DNA of 14,537 bases from RGIG3009 sp045590855 (GCA_045590855.1 JAZNRV010000089.1:1-14537), one strand, 5' to 3'. Positions 5,436 through 12,757 are shown, counted from the first letter of the stretch. The notes: a model not told the origin generated them from the letters alone. Made by a program: numbers and translations.

Positions 5436-6074
5436 ATGAACACTATACCTGTTACTTTGTCACAGCCAATGCTAACTCTATTGGATACGGCGGTTTTTGA
5501 CGAGAAAGAAGCGTACCAAACGGCGTATCAATCGGTTAGTGAACAGCGCAGAAAAAAAGTGGATAGTTATCGTCTTTGCAAGGATAAACAGCTTTCGTTA
5601 GGTGCGGGAGTTTTGCTGGAACAAGAATTGCAGCGTTTGGGAATTACCGAGTATTCTCTTGCCTACGGTGAGCATAGAAAACCCTATCTTGCCGATAATG
5701 AGTCTGTATTTTTCAACCTTTCGCACAGTGGTACGTTGGCGGCATGTGTGTTTTACAAGCGGGAAATCGGTCTTGATATTCAAAAAATAAAACCAGTTTC
5801 CGAAAAACTGATAAAAAAAGTCACCACAGACACGGAATATGATTATTTGATGAGTTGTGGTGAAGACGAACGAAGATTTTTGTTTTTTAGGTTGTGGACG
5901 GCAAAGGAAAGTTATATGAAGTACCTTGGGAGTGGGCTTTCACTCTCGCCCAAAAGATTGGAGGTAACGTTTGGTAAAACACTTACCATAAAACACGATG
6001 GCAACGCGGTTTCGGCAGTGTTTGACGAACAAACACTTGACGGGTATGTTTTAACGGTATGTTATGAAAAATAA
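5436..6074 (+). CDS. 4'-phosphopantetheinyl transferase, Sfp family
   Basis: The 212-aa enzyme would transfer phosphopantetheine from CoA to a serine of carrier proteins. Visible motifs are HRKPYL (80-85), FFNLSHSG (92-99), IGLDIQ (111-116) and WTAKESYMK (154-162), the last containing the family's W, K, E and K. D114 and E158 fit metal ligands D107 and E151 of Sfp. The third ligand position has Q116 where Sfp has E109; variation here is known in the family. Length fits Sfp-type rather than AcpS. AGGA lies seven bases before the ATG. No carrier-protein, NRPS or PKS gene is in the window, so it may act elsewhere in the genome or be the general holo-ACP synthase. Confidence 0.9.
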   Translation: MNTIPVTLSQPMLTLLDTAVFDEKEAYQTAYQSVSEQRRKKVDSYRLCKDKQLSLGAGVLLEQELQRLGITEYSLAYGEHRKPYLADNESVFFNLSHSGTLAACVFYKREIGLDIQKIKPVSEKLIKKVTTDTEYDYLMSCGEDERRFLFFRLWTAKESYMKYLGSGLSLSPKRLEVTFGKTLTIKHDGNAVSAVFDEQTLDGYVLTVCYEK

Positions 6075-6116
6075 AAAGGTGTGCGAAACATTGTACAATG
6101 TTTCGCACACCTTTTT
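6073..6116. terminator. 44-bp perfect palindrome, bidirectional terminator
   Basis: Positions 6073-6116 read identically on both strands, from AAAAAGGTGTGCG to its mirror CGCACACCTTTTT, with ACATTGTACAATGT at the centre. The stop codon of the transferase gene (6072-6074) overlaps its left end, and the D-lyxose isomerase gene ends eight bases beyond its right end. It separates the two convergent units and works for both. Confidence 0.9.
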
Positions 6117-6123
6117 GTATTAA

Positions 6124-6801
6124 TTATTTTTGATATTCGTTGCACAAAAGATACAACGGTGCCTCGTCCTCGTCAATTTCGGGGAAACGGCCGACTTCGT
6201 CATAAAAACGGTTGTCGGCAGTGTCGTCGTTACACATGGAAACTTCTTGTACCAAGAGAGTACCTTTGCCTTCTTCACCCCAAAAACGGTGATATAAGCC
6301 GGGGGTTAACGTGATGCTTTGACCGGGCTCAATACGCACTTCGCTGCCGGCGGGGAAGGTGTGTTTGACACCGTCAATGCTGACAACCACGTCGGTATCA
6401 GCCAATTGTTCATCCTCGGTGGAATTATACAGCTTGATAATCAAATTACCGCCGCCACGGTTGATGATGTCTTCCATCTTGTTCCAGTGGAAGTGCATGG
6501 GGGTGATTTGATTTTCTTTAACAACCATCAATTTTTCCGCATACGGTTTGGGATATTTTTGCGGATTCTTTTGATTGCCGTTGCGCAAGGTGATAAGCAA
6601 CAAACCCATTTTGTCAAAATCACCACCACCAAAATCGGTAATGTCCCAACCTAACATGTTGTCGATAATTTCCGTCACTTCGTCGCCTTTGGTTTTCCAT
6701 TCGTCAGCCGACCACAACACAAAGTGGGGGAGCGTGATTTTGTATTCCTTAAACAATTGTAAGGCACCGCGCATAGCGGCATTAATTTCAGAACGTTTCA
6801 T
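6124..6801 (-). CDS. D-lyxose ketol-isomerase (Lyx_isomer/DUF1498 cupin family)
   Basis: The 225-aa product matches the family length and motifs throughout. PMHFHWNKMEDIINRGGGNL (101-120) carries H103, H105 and E110, and GLYHRFWGE carries H171. Together these are the two-His, Glu, His metal site of the cupin fold. Known members interconvert D-lyxose and D-xylulose and also act on D-mannose/D-fructose. AAAGGA lies seven bases before the ATG. It is the last gene of the leftward sugar cluster, 15 bp after the isomerase gene 6817-8121. Family assignment is firm; the true substrate is not shown by the sequence. Confidence 0.9.
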   Translation of the reverse strand: MKRSEINAAMRGALQLFKEYKITLPHFVLWSADEWKTKGDEVTEIIDNMLGWDITDFGGGDFDKMGLLLITLRNGNQKNPQKYPKPYAEKLMVVKENQITPMHFHWNKMEDIINRGGGNLIIKLYNSTEDEQLADTDVVVSIDGVKHTFPAGSEVRIEPGQSITLTPGLYHRFWGEEGKGTLLVQEVSMCNDDTADNRFYDEVGRFPEIDEDEAPLYLLCNEYQK

Positions 6802-6816
6802 ATTTTTGTCCTTTCT

Positions 6817-8121
6817 TTAAATAGCGTACATACAGATGTTGTTGATTTTGCAGAAATGTGTTAATTCCTTGCTAAAATCACCGTAAGCAACCATCCAGTG
6901 ATGACCGATACCGTTTTCCATGATTTCGCGGTTGATTTGAGAGACCGGTTTGTCAAACTTGATTTTAACAGGGTTGCCGGGGAATTCCATACCACACGGT
7001 ACGGCTTCGCCCACCATAAACGATAACCGCAAATCTTCGCCGTGACCGCAGATGTTTACGGCAGTAACCGTGCCGGGTTTGACCAAAAACTTGGTGCAAA
7101 CACCTGTTTCTGCCAAGCGAACGGGAGCGAGTTCAACATCGCCTTCTGCAATCGAAAAACCGGAGGAACCGCAGTGGGCAAACAAAATGGTATTGGCAGC
7201 ATCATCGATATACAACAAATCGGTATTATTGATGGGCTTTTCGCTTAATTCGTACATCATCTTCATAGTCAGGGCATTGGTGACGTCACCTTCGCAGGAA
7301 CCAACAATGCCTTCTTCTGCCAACAGCGAGTATCCCAAGCAAATTTTACCCATATAGGTGGTGTAGCATTTTACGGACAAGGCTTCCAACTCGTACTCAT
7401 CGGCTAAATCTTTTAGTGCCTTGTAATACTTGATGGACTCCAACATAGATTCTTTGGAAGAAGAGCATTTGCAAGGTTTTAACACATCGTGTTTTTCTTC
7501 CAACAACTTTTCGGCTTCAGCATCCGAAATTTCGGCCACTTTTTGCGTCATTTCCTTTTCGTCCAAGTTAACTACGCGAGCGCCCAGCTTTTTCTTGATG
7601 GCAAATTCGTCGTAGGCAATTTCCGTCATGCCTTTTACGCGACCGCCGATAGCGCCTACCCGCGTTTTGCTCATGCAGTTCTTAAGAGCATGGGCGGTAG
7701 CAATGGTTTTTACTTCTTTGGTACACGCAATATCGTCGGCATCGCCGTAAACGAATTCACACGTTTTGCCGATGTCTCTAAACACAGCGCCGATTTGATG
7801 AGCACAGCAAAGAGAACCGGTATCAAATGCCGGATACGCTCTCAAAATAATGGGCATATCGACATAGGAAAGCAGGTCTAATAAGTGATGGTCTTCACTC
7901 CACGTAGCAATGCAGATTAACAGAACGTCGGCGGTGGAGGTTTTTAATTTTTCCGCCGCGCAACGAACGGTTTCCAAATCGTGCATAACCACGCCGGTGT
8001 TTTCGCAAGAAATTCCTTGCGCTTCTAATGTTTTTGCGGTTTGATTCAGCAAGGGCATAGCTTCGTCGTATCCCACTTCAAAAGGGTGCGCCAATGCTAC
8101 CGCGGCAACGTTAATTTTCAT
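6817..8121 (-). CDS. L-fucose/L-arabinose isomerase superfamily protein
   Basis: The 434-aa protein starts MKINVAAVALAHPFEVGYDE. The ATG at 8121 is chosen because AAAGGAG lies five bases before it; the frame stays open further upstream, but that region is the remnant at 8132-8700. The N-terminal part is alpha/beta with TADVLLICIATWSEDHHLL. The C-terminal part has SCEGDVTNALTMKMM, DLLYIDD and ILFAHCG, which fit the superfamily's metal-binding Glu (E277), Asp (D301 or D306) and His (H316). It should interconvert an aldose and a ketose; which sugar cannot be told. It lies between the remnant region and the D-lyxose isomerase gene with gaps of 10-15 bp, so co-transcription is likely. Confidence 0.82.
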   Translation of the reverse strand: MKINVAAVALAHPFEVGYDEAMPLLNQTAKTLEAQGISCENTGVVMHDLETVRCAAEKLKTSTADVLLICIATWSEDHHLLDLLSYVDMPIILRAYPAFDTGSLCCAHQIGAVFRDIGKTCEFVYGDADDIACTKEVKTIATAHALKNCMSKTRVGAIGGRVKGMTEIAYDEFAIKKKLGARVVNLDEKEMTQKVAEISDAEAEKLLEEKHDVLKPCKCSSSKESMLESIKYYKALKDLADEYELEALSVKCYTTYMGKICLGYSLLAEEGIVGSCEGDVTNALTMKMMYELSEKPINNTDLLYIDDAANTILFAHCGSSGFSIAEGDVELAPVRLAETGVCTKFLVKPGTVTAVNICGHGEDLRLSFMVGEAVPCGMEFPGNPVKIKFDKPVSQINREIMENGIGHHWMVAYGDFSKELTHFCKINNICMYAI

Positions 8122-8131
8122 AGGTACTCCT

Positions 8132-8700
8132 TTATTGTTTGTCAAATTTCCAGTTTTCCGTGTGGGTTGCGAATTTTCCACCGGCAATATCATAAAGAGG
8201 GGACAAGCTTTCAATTTCCACCATGTGGTTACACATAAACGTTTCAAACGAAACGTCACCGTCGGGGTAAGGCATATCCTCATACACGGGGAACGATTTT
8301 TCAAAAACGACACCTTTGTTAGTGTATGTAATCGGTCCTGCCGGGTGCCCAATGCCGATTTTGTATTTGTTGGGTACCTGCGCATGATGTAACACAATAC
8401 GGTCAGCGTGATATTCGGCACGGGTGTCACCAAGGTTAGTGTAAAACCACGAGGTTACTTTGTGAACGGGAGAGTAGGAAAACTCTTTTTGAGGCAACGG
8501 AATATGCTCGGTGCCGTTTGGAGCCACCAATGTAATGGCCCATAGCGAACAACGTTTTGCTTTTGTTCCCACGTTTTTAATGGTGTGGATAACTTTCAAT
8601 TCGTTGTCGGATAAAAAACAAGTTGCATTTGTTTTTGCATATTTAACCACGGGTCATTGTCTTGCAATAGCGTGATGCTGTCAACCGAAACTTCGTAGGA
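8132..8700 (-). pseudogene. Remnant of a sugar-mutarotase-like gene (C-terminal part, frameshifted)
   Basis: An open C-terminal frame from about 8618 to 8132 encodes NELKVIHTIKNVGTKAKRC and ends in CNHMVEIESLSPLYD and THTENW. This resembles proteins with a galactose-mutarotase-like beta-sandwich fold. The preceding part lies in another frame: SVDSITLLQDNDPWLNMQKQ (within 8700-8598) runs into a TGA at 8598-8596. The frames would join if the A6 run at 8613-8618 had one more base, so a slip in that homopolymer is the likely break. The N-terminal half is missing altogether. The exact family is uncertain; the remnant status rests on frame, missing N-terminus and lack of a ribosome binding site. 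Confidence 0.7.
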
Positions 8701-8908
8701 AATCGGTATTTTCAAAGAAATCTTTGCCGGCAAGCGTATCTTTGTAGTTGTCTTGCATCCAACTGATTAGACTTTGGTGTTCATAGCACATGGCTTTTTT
8801 GATATCAATATAATCCAAAATATCCACAAACTCCGTCATAACAAATCCCAAACCGTCGCAAGAATTTTCGATGTCGTCGGGATGAGCGCCAATAGCTAAA
8901 ATATTTAT
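8681..8908 (-). pseudogene. Remnant of a PIG-L/LmbE-family deacetylase gene
   Basis: The minus strand reads INILAIGAHPDDIENSCDG, the N-terminal signature of PIG-L deacetylases with the zinc-binding HPDD. It then passes within a few residues to a C-terminal-like segment FVDILDYIDIKKAMCYEHQS...GKDFFENTDFL and a stop at 8683-8681. Family members have about 220-240 residues; only 75 codons remain, so some 140 internal codons, including the third zinc ligand region, are gone. The normal starting ATG is replaced by ATA at 8908-8906, seven bases after GGAAG. Its end overlaps the remnant at 8132-8700, so the two genes are fused by deletion. Confidence 0.75.
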
Positions 8909-8928
8909 TAAAAGACTTCCGTTTAGTA

Positions 8929-8979
8929 ATACGAGCCATAGCAGAAAATAACAAGTCTATATTCCGCTATGGCTCGTAT
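8929..8979. repeat. 14-bp inverted repeat upstream of the PIG-L remnant
   Basis: ATACGAGCCATAGC (8929-8942) and GCTATGGCTCGTAT (8966-8979) are perfect arms around a 23-nt AT-rich loop. It lies 25 bp downstream of the stop of the gene at 9005-10816, where a terminator would be expected, but no T-run follows on the minus strand. It may be a weak terminator, an mRNA end stabiliser, or a scar related to the decay of the next genes. Confidence 0.6.
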
Positions 8980-9004
8980 AAATTATAAATTCAATTTTAG
9001 GGGA

Positions 9005-10816
9005 TTAGCCTTTTTTCCATCTTTGGATAACGCAAGTAACGCGTCCGCCTTCTTCGTTGATGATTTCATAATCACCAAAACTTGCCGGAATAACCAATGT
9101 TTGGAACTTGTCACACACGGCAAAAAGTTCGGGGTTCGCTTTGGAACGTACGGTGACTTTGGAACCGACAGTCAAGGTAAACATGTGCATGAATTTACCT
9201 TCGGTCGAATATTCACCGCATTTTTCAAAGTGAATGCGTTCTACGTGATACGGCATAACCGAATGGCTCTTGTAACGGTCGATGAAGTATTCTTTGGTCC
9301 ATTTCACAACCGTGGGAGTGGACAAGAGATTGTCTTTAACCCAAGAAGCACGTCTGGTTTTTTCCATGTTGCGGCCATGTTCCAAGTGCATTTTGAGCGG
9401 TTTGCCGGTCATGGTTTTGGCATCGTCATCCCAAGACGGTCTGGCAAAGTCATATTCAAAGAAGGAATATTCCGTACCGTTGATACTCGGGTTGGTATCC
9501 ATTTCCAAAACCATTTGGTTACCGCCGTGACCGTGCATGGTTCCGGGCGGGATTAAGTAAAGGTCGCCTTCTTTACTGCTCCAGTTGGCAATAAAGTCTT
9601 TCCAGTTTTCAATCGGAGTAATGTTGTTGGATTCCTCGCAGAGGCGTTCCCATTCTTCGATATCGGCATCGTCGTGGAAGCCCATCCAAGTGTTGGCACC
9701 TTCGTATGCTTCGGCGATGTAGTAGGTTTCGTAACGGCCCAAAGGCTCGTCAAAATGGTCGGCAACGTATTTGCTGCTCGGGTGAATGTGCATCGGCATG
9801 GAAATTCTTTCGGCCGGTTGGGGAGTGGGGTGCCAACCGTCATCCAGCCAAATATCCAACGGGAACAAGCCGGGATATTGTTTGTTGATAAGAGAACCAA
9901 CCAATTCTTCACCGTATTGCATGGCGTTGAGCATCGGCATCGAAATGCTTCTTTCACCGCCAAAGTCAATAAGGATACGCAACTCAGGACCGGCAATCTT
10001 GTTCCAAGCGTTGTTGGCAAGACCTTCTACCTGATAGTCCATATCGTGGTATCTGTAAGCACCCCAAGGACCGGGGCTGAAGATTTTCACTTCGTGAATC
10101 GGATATTTTACCAAGGTGGACATAATTTCGTTGTAGGCTTCTACGGGAACCAAAACGAGGTCGCCTTCGAAATAGTTTTCAACGTAGAAATCCATGGCAT
10201 CGTACATGTAGTCTTTTTGACGTTTTAACATGTAGTAGTCAGAATAGTTATATTCTTTCCAGTTGTAGCCTTTGGTGGGTTCGGTGCAACCAAACGTGGG
10301 CAACTTGCCGTTCCACATATCCCATTGCACTTTTTGGTGGGTGTTATCCACGTAGCATTTGATGTCCAAAACATCTTCAAACGCTTTAATGGCAGCCCCC
10401 ATGCCGTAAATGATGGTGACGGCACCTTTGTCGGCCAATTTGGCTTTGGCGGCGGCAATGGCATCGACGTTCATAATATCTTCAATCACACCGGTTTTAT
10501 TCACTTTACCAAAACCGGGGTCATCCGTCACGTACGGTTGATTGTACGCAATGATTTCTTCACGTGTTTTGTAAAGTTCAACAGCATCAAATGCGTTGAC
10601 TTTCAAACCATTAGCTTGAAGTTTGGCACTAAGGGCATTGGCGATTTTTGCAAAATCAATACCGTACCATCCGTCGATGGCAATGCTTTTTCCGGCGGTG
10701 GTAAGAGAAGCGAGTTTTTCGACAACCTTATCCCAACCGAAGACGACAGAATCTTTGCTTTTTGCAGAAATAACAATCTTGTTATCCGCATTTTTGATAG
10801 ACTCATATACCGGCAT
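9005..10816 (-). CDS. Class I mannose-6-phosphate isomerase-like protein with extra N-terminal domain
   Basis: The 603-aa protein has two parts. Residues 1 to about 250 resemble a nucleoside/sugar-kinase-like alpha/beta fold (SIAIDGWYGIDFAKIANAL at 44-62, AVTIIYGMGAAI at 132-143). The P-loop position reads DGWYGIDFAK, without the usual GSGKS, so kinase activity is doubtful. Residues from about 280 form a cupin like type I phosphomannose isomerase: MPMHIHPSSKYVADHF with H343 and H345, RYETYYIAEA, and PPGTMHGHGG with H428 and H430. AGGAGG precedes the ATG by seven bases. It is the first gene of the leftward cluster, behind a perfect promoter with a LacI-type operator. The isomerase activity is inferred; substrate unknown. 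Confidence 0.78.
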   Translation of the reverse strand: MPVYESIKNADNKIVISAKSKDSVVFGWDKVVEKLASLTTAGKSIAIDGWYGIDFAKIANALSAKLQANGLKVNAFDAVELYKTREEIIAYNQPYVTDDPGFGKVNKTGVIEDIMNVDAIAAAKAKLADKGAVTIIYGMGAAIKAFEDVLDIKCYVDNTHQKVQWDMWNGKLPTFGCTEPTKGYNWKEYNYSDYYMLKRQKDYMYDAMDFYVENYFEGDLVLVPVEAYNEIMSTLVKYPIHEVKIFSPGPWGAYRYHDMDYQVEGLANNAWNKIAGPELRILIDFGGERSISMPMLNAMQYGEELVGSLINKQYPGLFPLDIWLDDGWHPTPQPAERISMPMHIHPSSKYVADHFDEPLGRYETYYIAEAYEGANTWMGFHDDADIEEWERLCEESNNITPIENWKDFIANWSSKEGDLYLIPPGTMHGHGGNQMVLEMDTNPSINGTEYSFFEYDFARPSWDDDAKTMTGKPLKMHLEHGRNMEKTRRASWVKDNLLSTPTVVKWTKEYFIDRYKSHSVMPYHVERIHFEKCGEYSTEGKFMHMFTLTVGSKVTVRSKANPELFAVCDKFQTLVIPASFGDYEIINEEGGRVTCVIQRWKKG

Positions 10817-10889
10817 AAGTCATCCTCCTAAAAAAAATAAAAATTTTTGCATACAAATTTGTCTAAAAAACAACAAATCTGATATTTTG

Positions 10890-10918
10890 ATTATACTAAA
10901 TCGTTTTAGAGTTGTCAA
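10890..10918 (-). promoter_or_regulatory. Promoter of the sugar isomerase cluster
   Basis: On the minus strand a perfect TTGACA (10918-10913), a 17-bp spacer and a perfect TATAAT (10895-10890). Such a strong promoter would normally need repression. The start codon follows at 10816 after a 5' leader of about 65 bases, which also contains the palindrome ACAAATTTGT (10853-10862). Confidence 0.88.
10896..10909. promoter_or_regulatory. LacI-type operator in the promoter spacer
   Basis: CTAAATCGTTTTAG is a palindrome with six of seven pairs matching and a central CG, the usual form of LacI/GalR-family operators. It fills the gap between -35 and -10, so a bound repressor would block polymerase. The LacI-family gene that starts 140 bp away is the obvious candidate. 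Confidence 0.65.
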
Positions 10919-10996
10919 GCGGGTTGCGAGAAATATTTTATTTACTTTTTTACGGAAAAATAAAACAAAATACAATATAAAAAGATTCAAAATACA

Positions 10997-11025
10997 ATGT
11001 TCTTTAATTAATGTATATATATAAT
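10997..11025 (+). promoter_or_regulatory. Weak candidate promoter of the lacI-family gene
   Basis: TATAAT at 11020-11025 within a run of alternating TA, 24 bp before the GTG start. The -35 position at 17 bp (ATGTTC) is poor. The surrounding 10920-11020 is AT-rich without genes. Confidence 0.4.
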
Positions 11026-11048
11026 GGATTCATTAGGGGTGTTTGGAT

Positions 11049-12056
11049 GTGAATAAACTTACCATTAAAGAAATTGCTCAGATGGCGGGTGTTTCCGTTA
11101 CTACGGTTTCTTTTGTGCTCAACAACAAACCGGGCGTCAGCGAAGCGGTTCGCAAAAGAGTGCAAGAAATTATTGACGCGAATCATTTTAAGCCAAATCT
11201 GAATTCTAAAAAACTGCTGAAAAACAAAAGTTATAATATTTGCTTGCTTATCAACTCGTTTTCCTCACCGTTTGAAGATTTGTTTTATTTTGACATCGCC
11301 AGAGGAATTCTCAATCAATGTTCTCAATACGGGTATAATCTGATAATGAGCAAATACCTCAACGACACCGAAGAATTACCCGATATTGTTTATTCGGGTG
11401 ATGTTGACGGTGTGATTTTCTTGCAAGATATCAGTGCCTCTTTGCTACAAAAAGTTAATGAGATTGATATTCCTTTTGTCGTGGTCGATGTCCTTAAAGT
11501 CAGGGAAGATATCACTTCGATCAATCCCGATTACAGCAACGCAGCGTACGATGCTACCGGCTATTTGATTGACCAAGGCCATTGCGATATTGCATTGATT
11601 GCCAACAAAGATGTGGATTCTTTCTTTGCGCAAATCTACCACGGATTCCGAAAAGCCATGGCAGACAACGGTTTGCCGCTTCGCAAAGACCAACAAAGCA
11701 TATCCGTTTCAGGCGAAGATGCCGCTTGCCGTACGGTTCAGACGTTGCTCAGCAAACAAGACCGTCCCTCTGCTTTGTTGTGCGCAACGGACATTTTGGC
11801 AATTGGTGCCATTCGCGGTGCCAAAAAAGCGCATTTGTCAGTTCCCAAGGATGTTTCCGTTATCGGCATTGACGATATTTTCCTTTCGCGTTACATTGAA
11901 CCGCGGTTAACCACCGTGAGTGTTAACAAAGAAGAAATGGGCGTTTATGCCATGGATTTGTTGTATAAAAAATTAAAAGGCAAAACCCCCGAAAGTATTT
12001 TGTTGCCGATGAATTTAGTGGTGCGCGATTCGGTAAAAAGATACGACAAAGAATAA
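11049..12056 (+). CDS. LacI/GalR-family transcriptional regulator
   Basis: The 335-aa protein has the N-terminal helix-turn-helix TIKEIAQMAGVSVTTVSFVL (about residues 5-24) with the NNKPGVSEAVRKRV hinge-side helix. A periplasmic-binding-protein-like sensor domain follows (YNICLLINSFSSP, GVIFLQDIS, YLIDQGHCDIALI, ALLCATDILAIGAI, VSVIGIDDIFLS and PRLTTVSVNKEEMG). GTG at 11049 is chosen because AGGGG lies nine bases before it; TTG at 11043 is too close to that site. It is divergent from the sugar isomerase cluster, whose promoter holds a LacI-type palindrome. A sugar or sugar phosphate made by that pathway is the likely inducer. Confidence 0.93.
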   Translation: MNKLTIKEIAQMAGVSVTTVSFVLNNKPGVSEAVRKRVQEIIDANHFKPNLNSKKLLKNKSYNICLLINSFSSPFEDLFYFDIARGILNQCSQYGYNLIMSKYLNDTEELPDIVYSGDVDGVIFLQDISASLLQKVNEIDIPFVVVDVLKVREDITSINPDYSNAAYDATGYLIDQGHCDIALIANKDVDSFFAQIYHGFRKAMADNGLPLRKDQQSISVSGEDAACRTVQTLLSKQDRPSALLCATDILAIGAIRGAKKAHLSVPKDVSVIGIDDIFLSRYIEPRLTTVSVNKEEMGVYAMDLLYKKLKGKTPESILLPMNLVVRDSVKRYDKE

Positions 12057-12068
12057 TCAAACAAAATG

Positions 12069-12112
12069 AAAGAGAGCCAATGAACGCTTGGGCGTTCAGT
12101 GGCTCTCTTTAA
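12069..12112. terminator. Terminator after the lacI-family gene
   Basis: AAAGAGAGCCA and TGGCTCTCTTT form an outer stem, and TGAACGC/GCGTTCA an inner stem across TTGG, separated by one mismatch (12080/12099). It begins 12 bp after the stop. The T-tract is short and the 5' arm begins with AAA, so both directions are possible. The following 70 bp to 12181 hold nothing recognisable. Confidence 0.8.
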
Positions 12113-12180
12113 CTTAATGTTACGAATGAACTATGCGTAAAATTGAGTGCAAAAATCCAAAAAATCCGACGAATAGTTTT

Positions 12181-12426
12181 TTAGCCTAATTGTGACTTGC
12201 TTGATTCAAAGATGGTTTTCGCTTGTTGGATATTTTTTAAATAATACAATTTGTATGTTTGCTCGCCGGACACAATATATCCAACGTCTGTCCATTTGGA
12301 TTTGAATAATGTAGGTTCGCAATTTTTGGGTAAGACATCAAATCTGTCAACATCTTTGATTTCAAGATAAACAGACTTTCCTTCACATAAAATGTTTATC
12401 TTTGTGACAGCCATATCCCGTTGCAT
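12181..12426 (-). CDS. Uncharacterised 81-aa protein
   Basis: The soluble product VTKINILCEGKSVYLEIKDV...KSKWTDVGYIVSGEQTYKLYYLKNIQQAKTIFESS is a short beta-rich sequence with a C-terminal helix, resembling small PH-like or bacterial-PH modules only in outline; no family is recognised. The start at 12426 overlaps the end of the membrane-protein frame by 44 bp; the later ATG at 12414 is also possible. No good ribosome binding site is seen, only GGGA close by, so translation may be coupled to the upstream frame, or this may be its former C-terminal domain after a frameshift. Confidence 0.45.
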   Translation of the reverse strand: MQRDMAVTKINILCEGKSVYLEIKDVDRFDVLPKNCEPTLFKSKWTDVGYIVSGEQTYKLYYLKNIQQAKTIFESSKSQLG

Positions 12427-12706
12427 CTTTTTCCCATTTTGAGAAAAGTTTAATAAAAATTAACAAACCAATATCAACTATTGGTAATAAGACCGCAACA
12501 CCAATGATATTCGACAGCAAGTTTCTGTTTGATGCAGTATGAAAATATCCATAACCCCAAATAAAGCTTGAAGTCGATTTGATATAATGGGGGATTTCCA
12601 CTACTAAAAAAAGCGATGCAACAAGCGAAAAAACCAGTAAAATAACAACAAGCCCTAACTTTCAGATTTTTAAGGTATCCTTCAAATTCAATGCCTCAAA
12701 TTTCAT
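12383..12706 (-). pseudogene. Small two-span membrane protein gene with in-frame TGA at codon 15
   Basis: A strong GGAGG (12721-12717) precedes ATG at 12706. The frame reads MKFEALNLKDTLKI, then TGA (12664-12662), then continues open as KLGLVVILLVFSLVASLFLV. A second hydrophobic span lies near residues 71-90 (NIIGVAVLLPIVDIGLLIFI), and the end is WEKDATGYGCHKDKHFM. With the TGA read as an amino acid the product would have 107 residues and two membrane spans. No usable start with a ribosome binding site follows the TGA, so the gene is probably inactivated by a TGG-to-TGA change. TGA ends other genes here. The upstream leader and terminator (12726-12893) suggest attenuation control. Family not recognised. 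Confidence 0.55.
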
Positions 12707-12725
12707 TTTTTCTCTTCCTCCAAAT

Positions 12726-12757
12726 AAAAAAGTGTGTGCAACCGAAGTTACACACAC
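12726..12757 (-). terminator. UUCG-capped intrinsic terminator just before a ribosome binding site
   Basis: On the minus strand GTGTGTGTAAC (12757-12747) pairs with GTTGCACACAC (12742-12732), one mismatch in 11, closed by a C(UUCG)G tetraloop and followed by TTTTTT (12731-12726). The GGAGG site begins four bases later, so stopping here would switch off the gene at 12706. Confidence 0.85.

Noticed and set aside
6817..8433. A 538-aa version of the fucose/arabinose isomerase-superfamily protein
   Set aside because: The extra 104 residues are an off-frame reading of the mutarotase-like remnant. ATG at 8121 has AAAGGAG at the right distance and begins a typical N-terminus.
8969..9556. Plus-strand open frame of 195 codons
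   Set aside because: It is antisense to the intact isomerase-like gene 9005-10816, has no ribosome binding site and no recognisable protein features. The same applies to the other long frames opposite that gene.
12662..12664. UGA recoded as tryptophan genome-wide
   Set aside because: TGA ends the ThrE-like gene (4881-4883) and the DUF1846 gene (13257-13259) at family-typical places, and Trp is encoded by TGG throughout.
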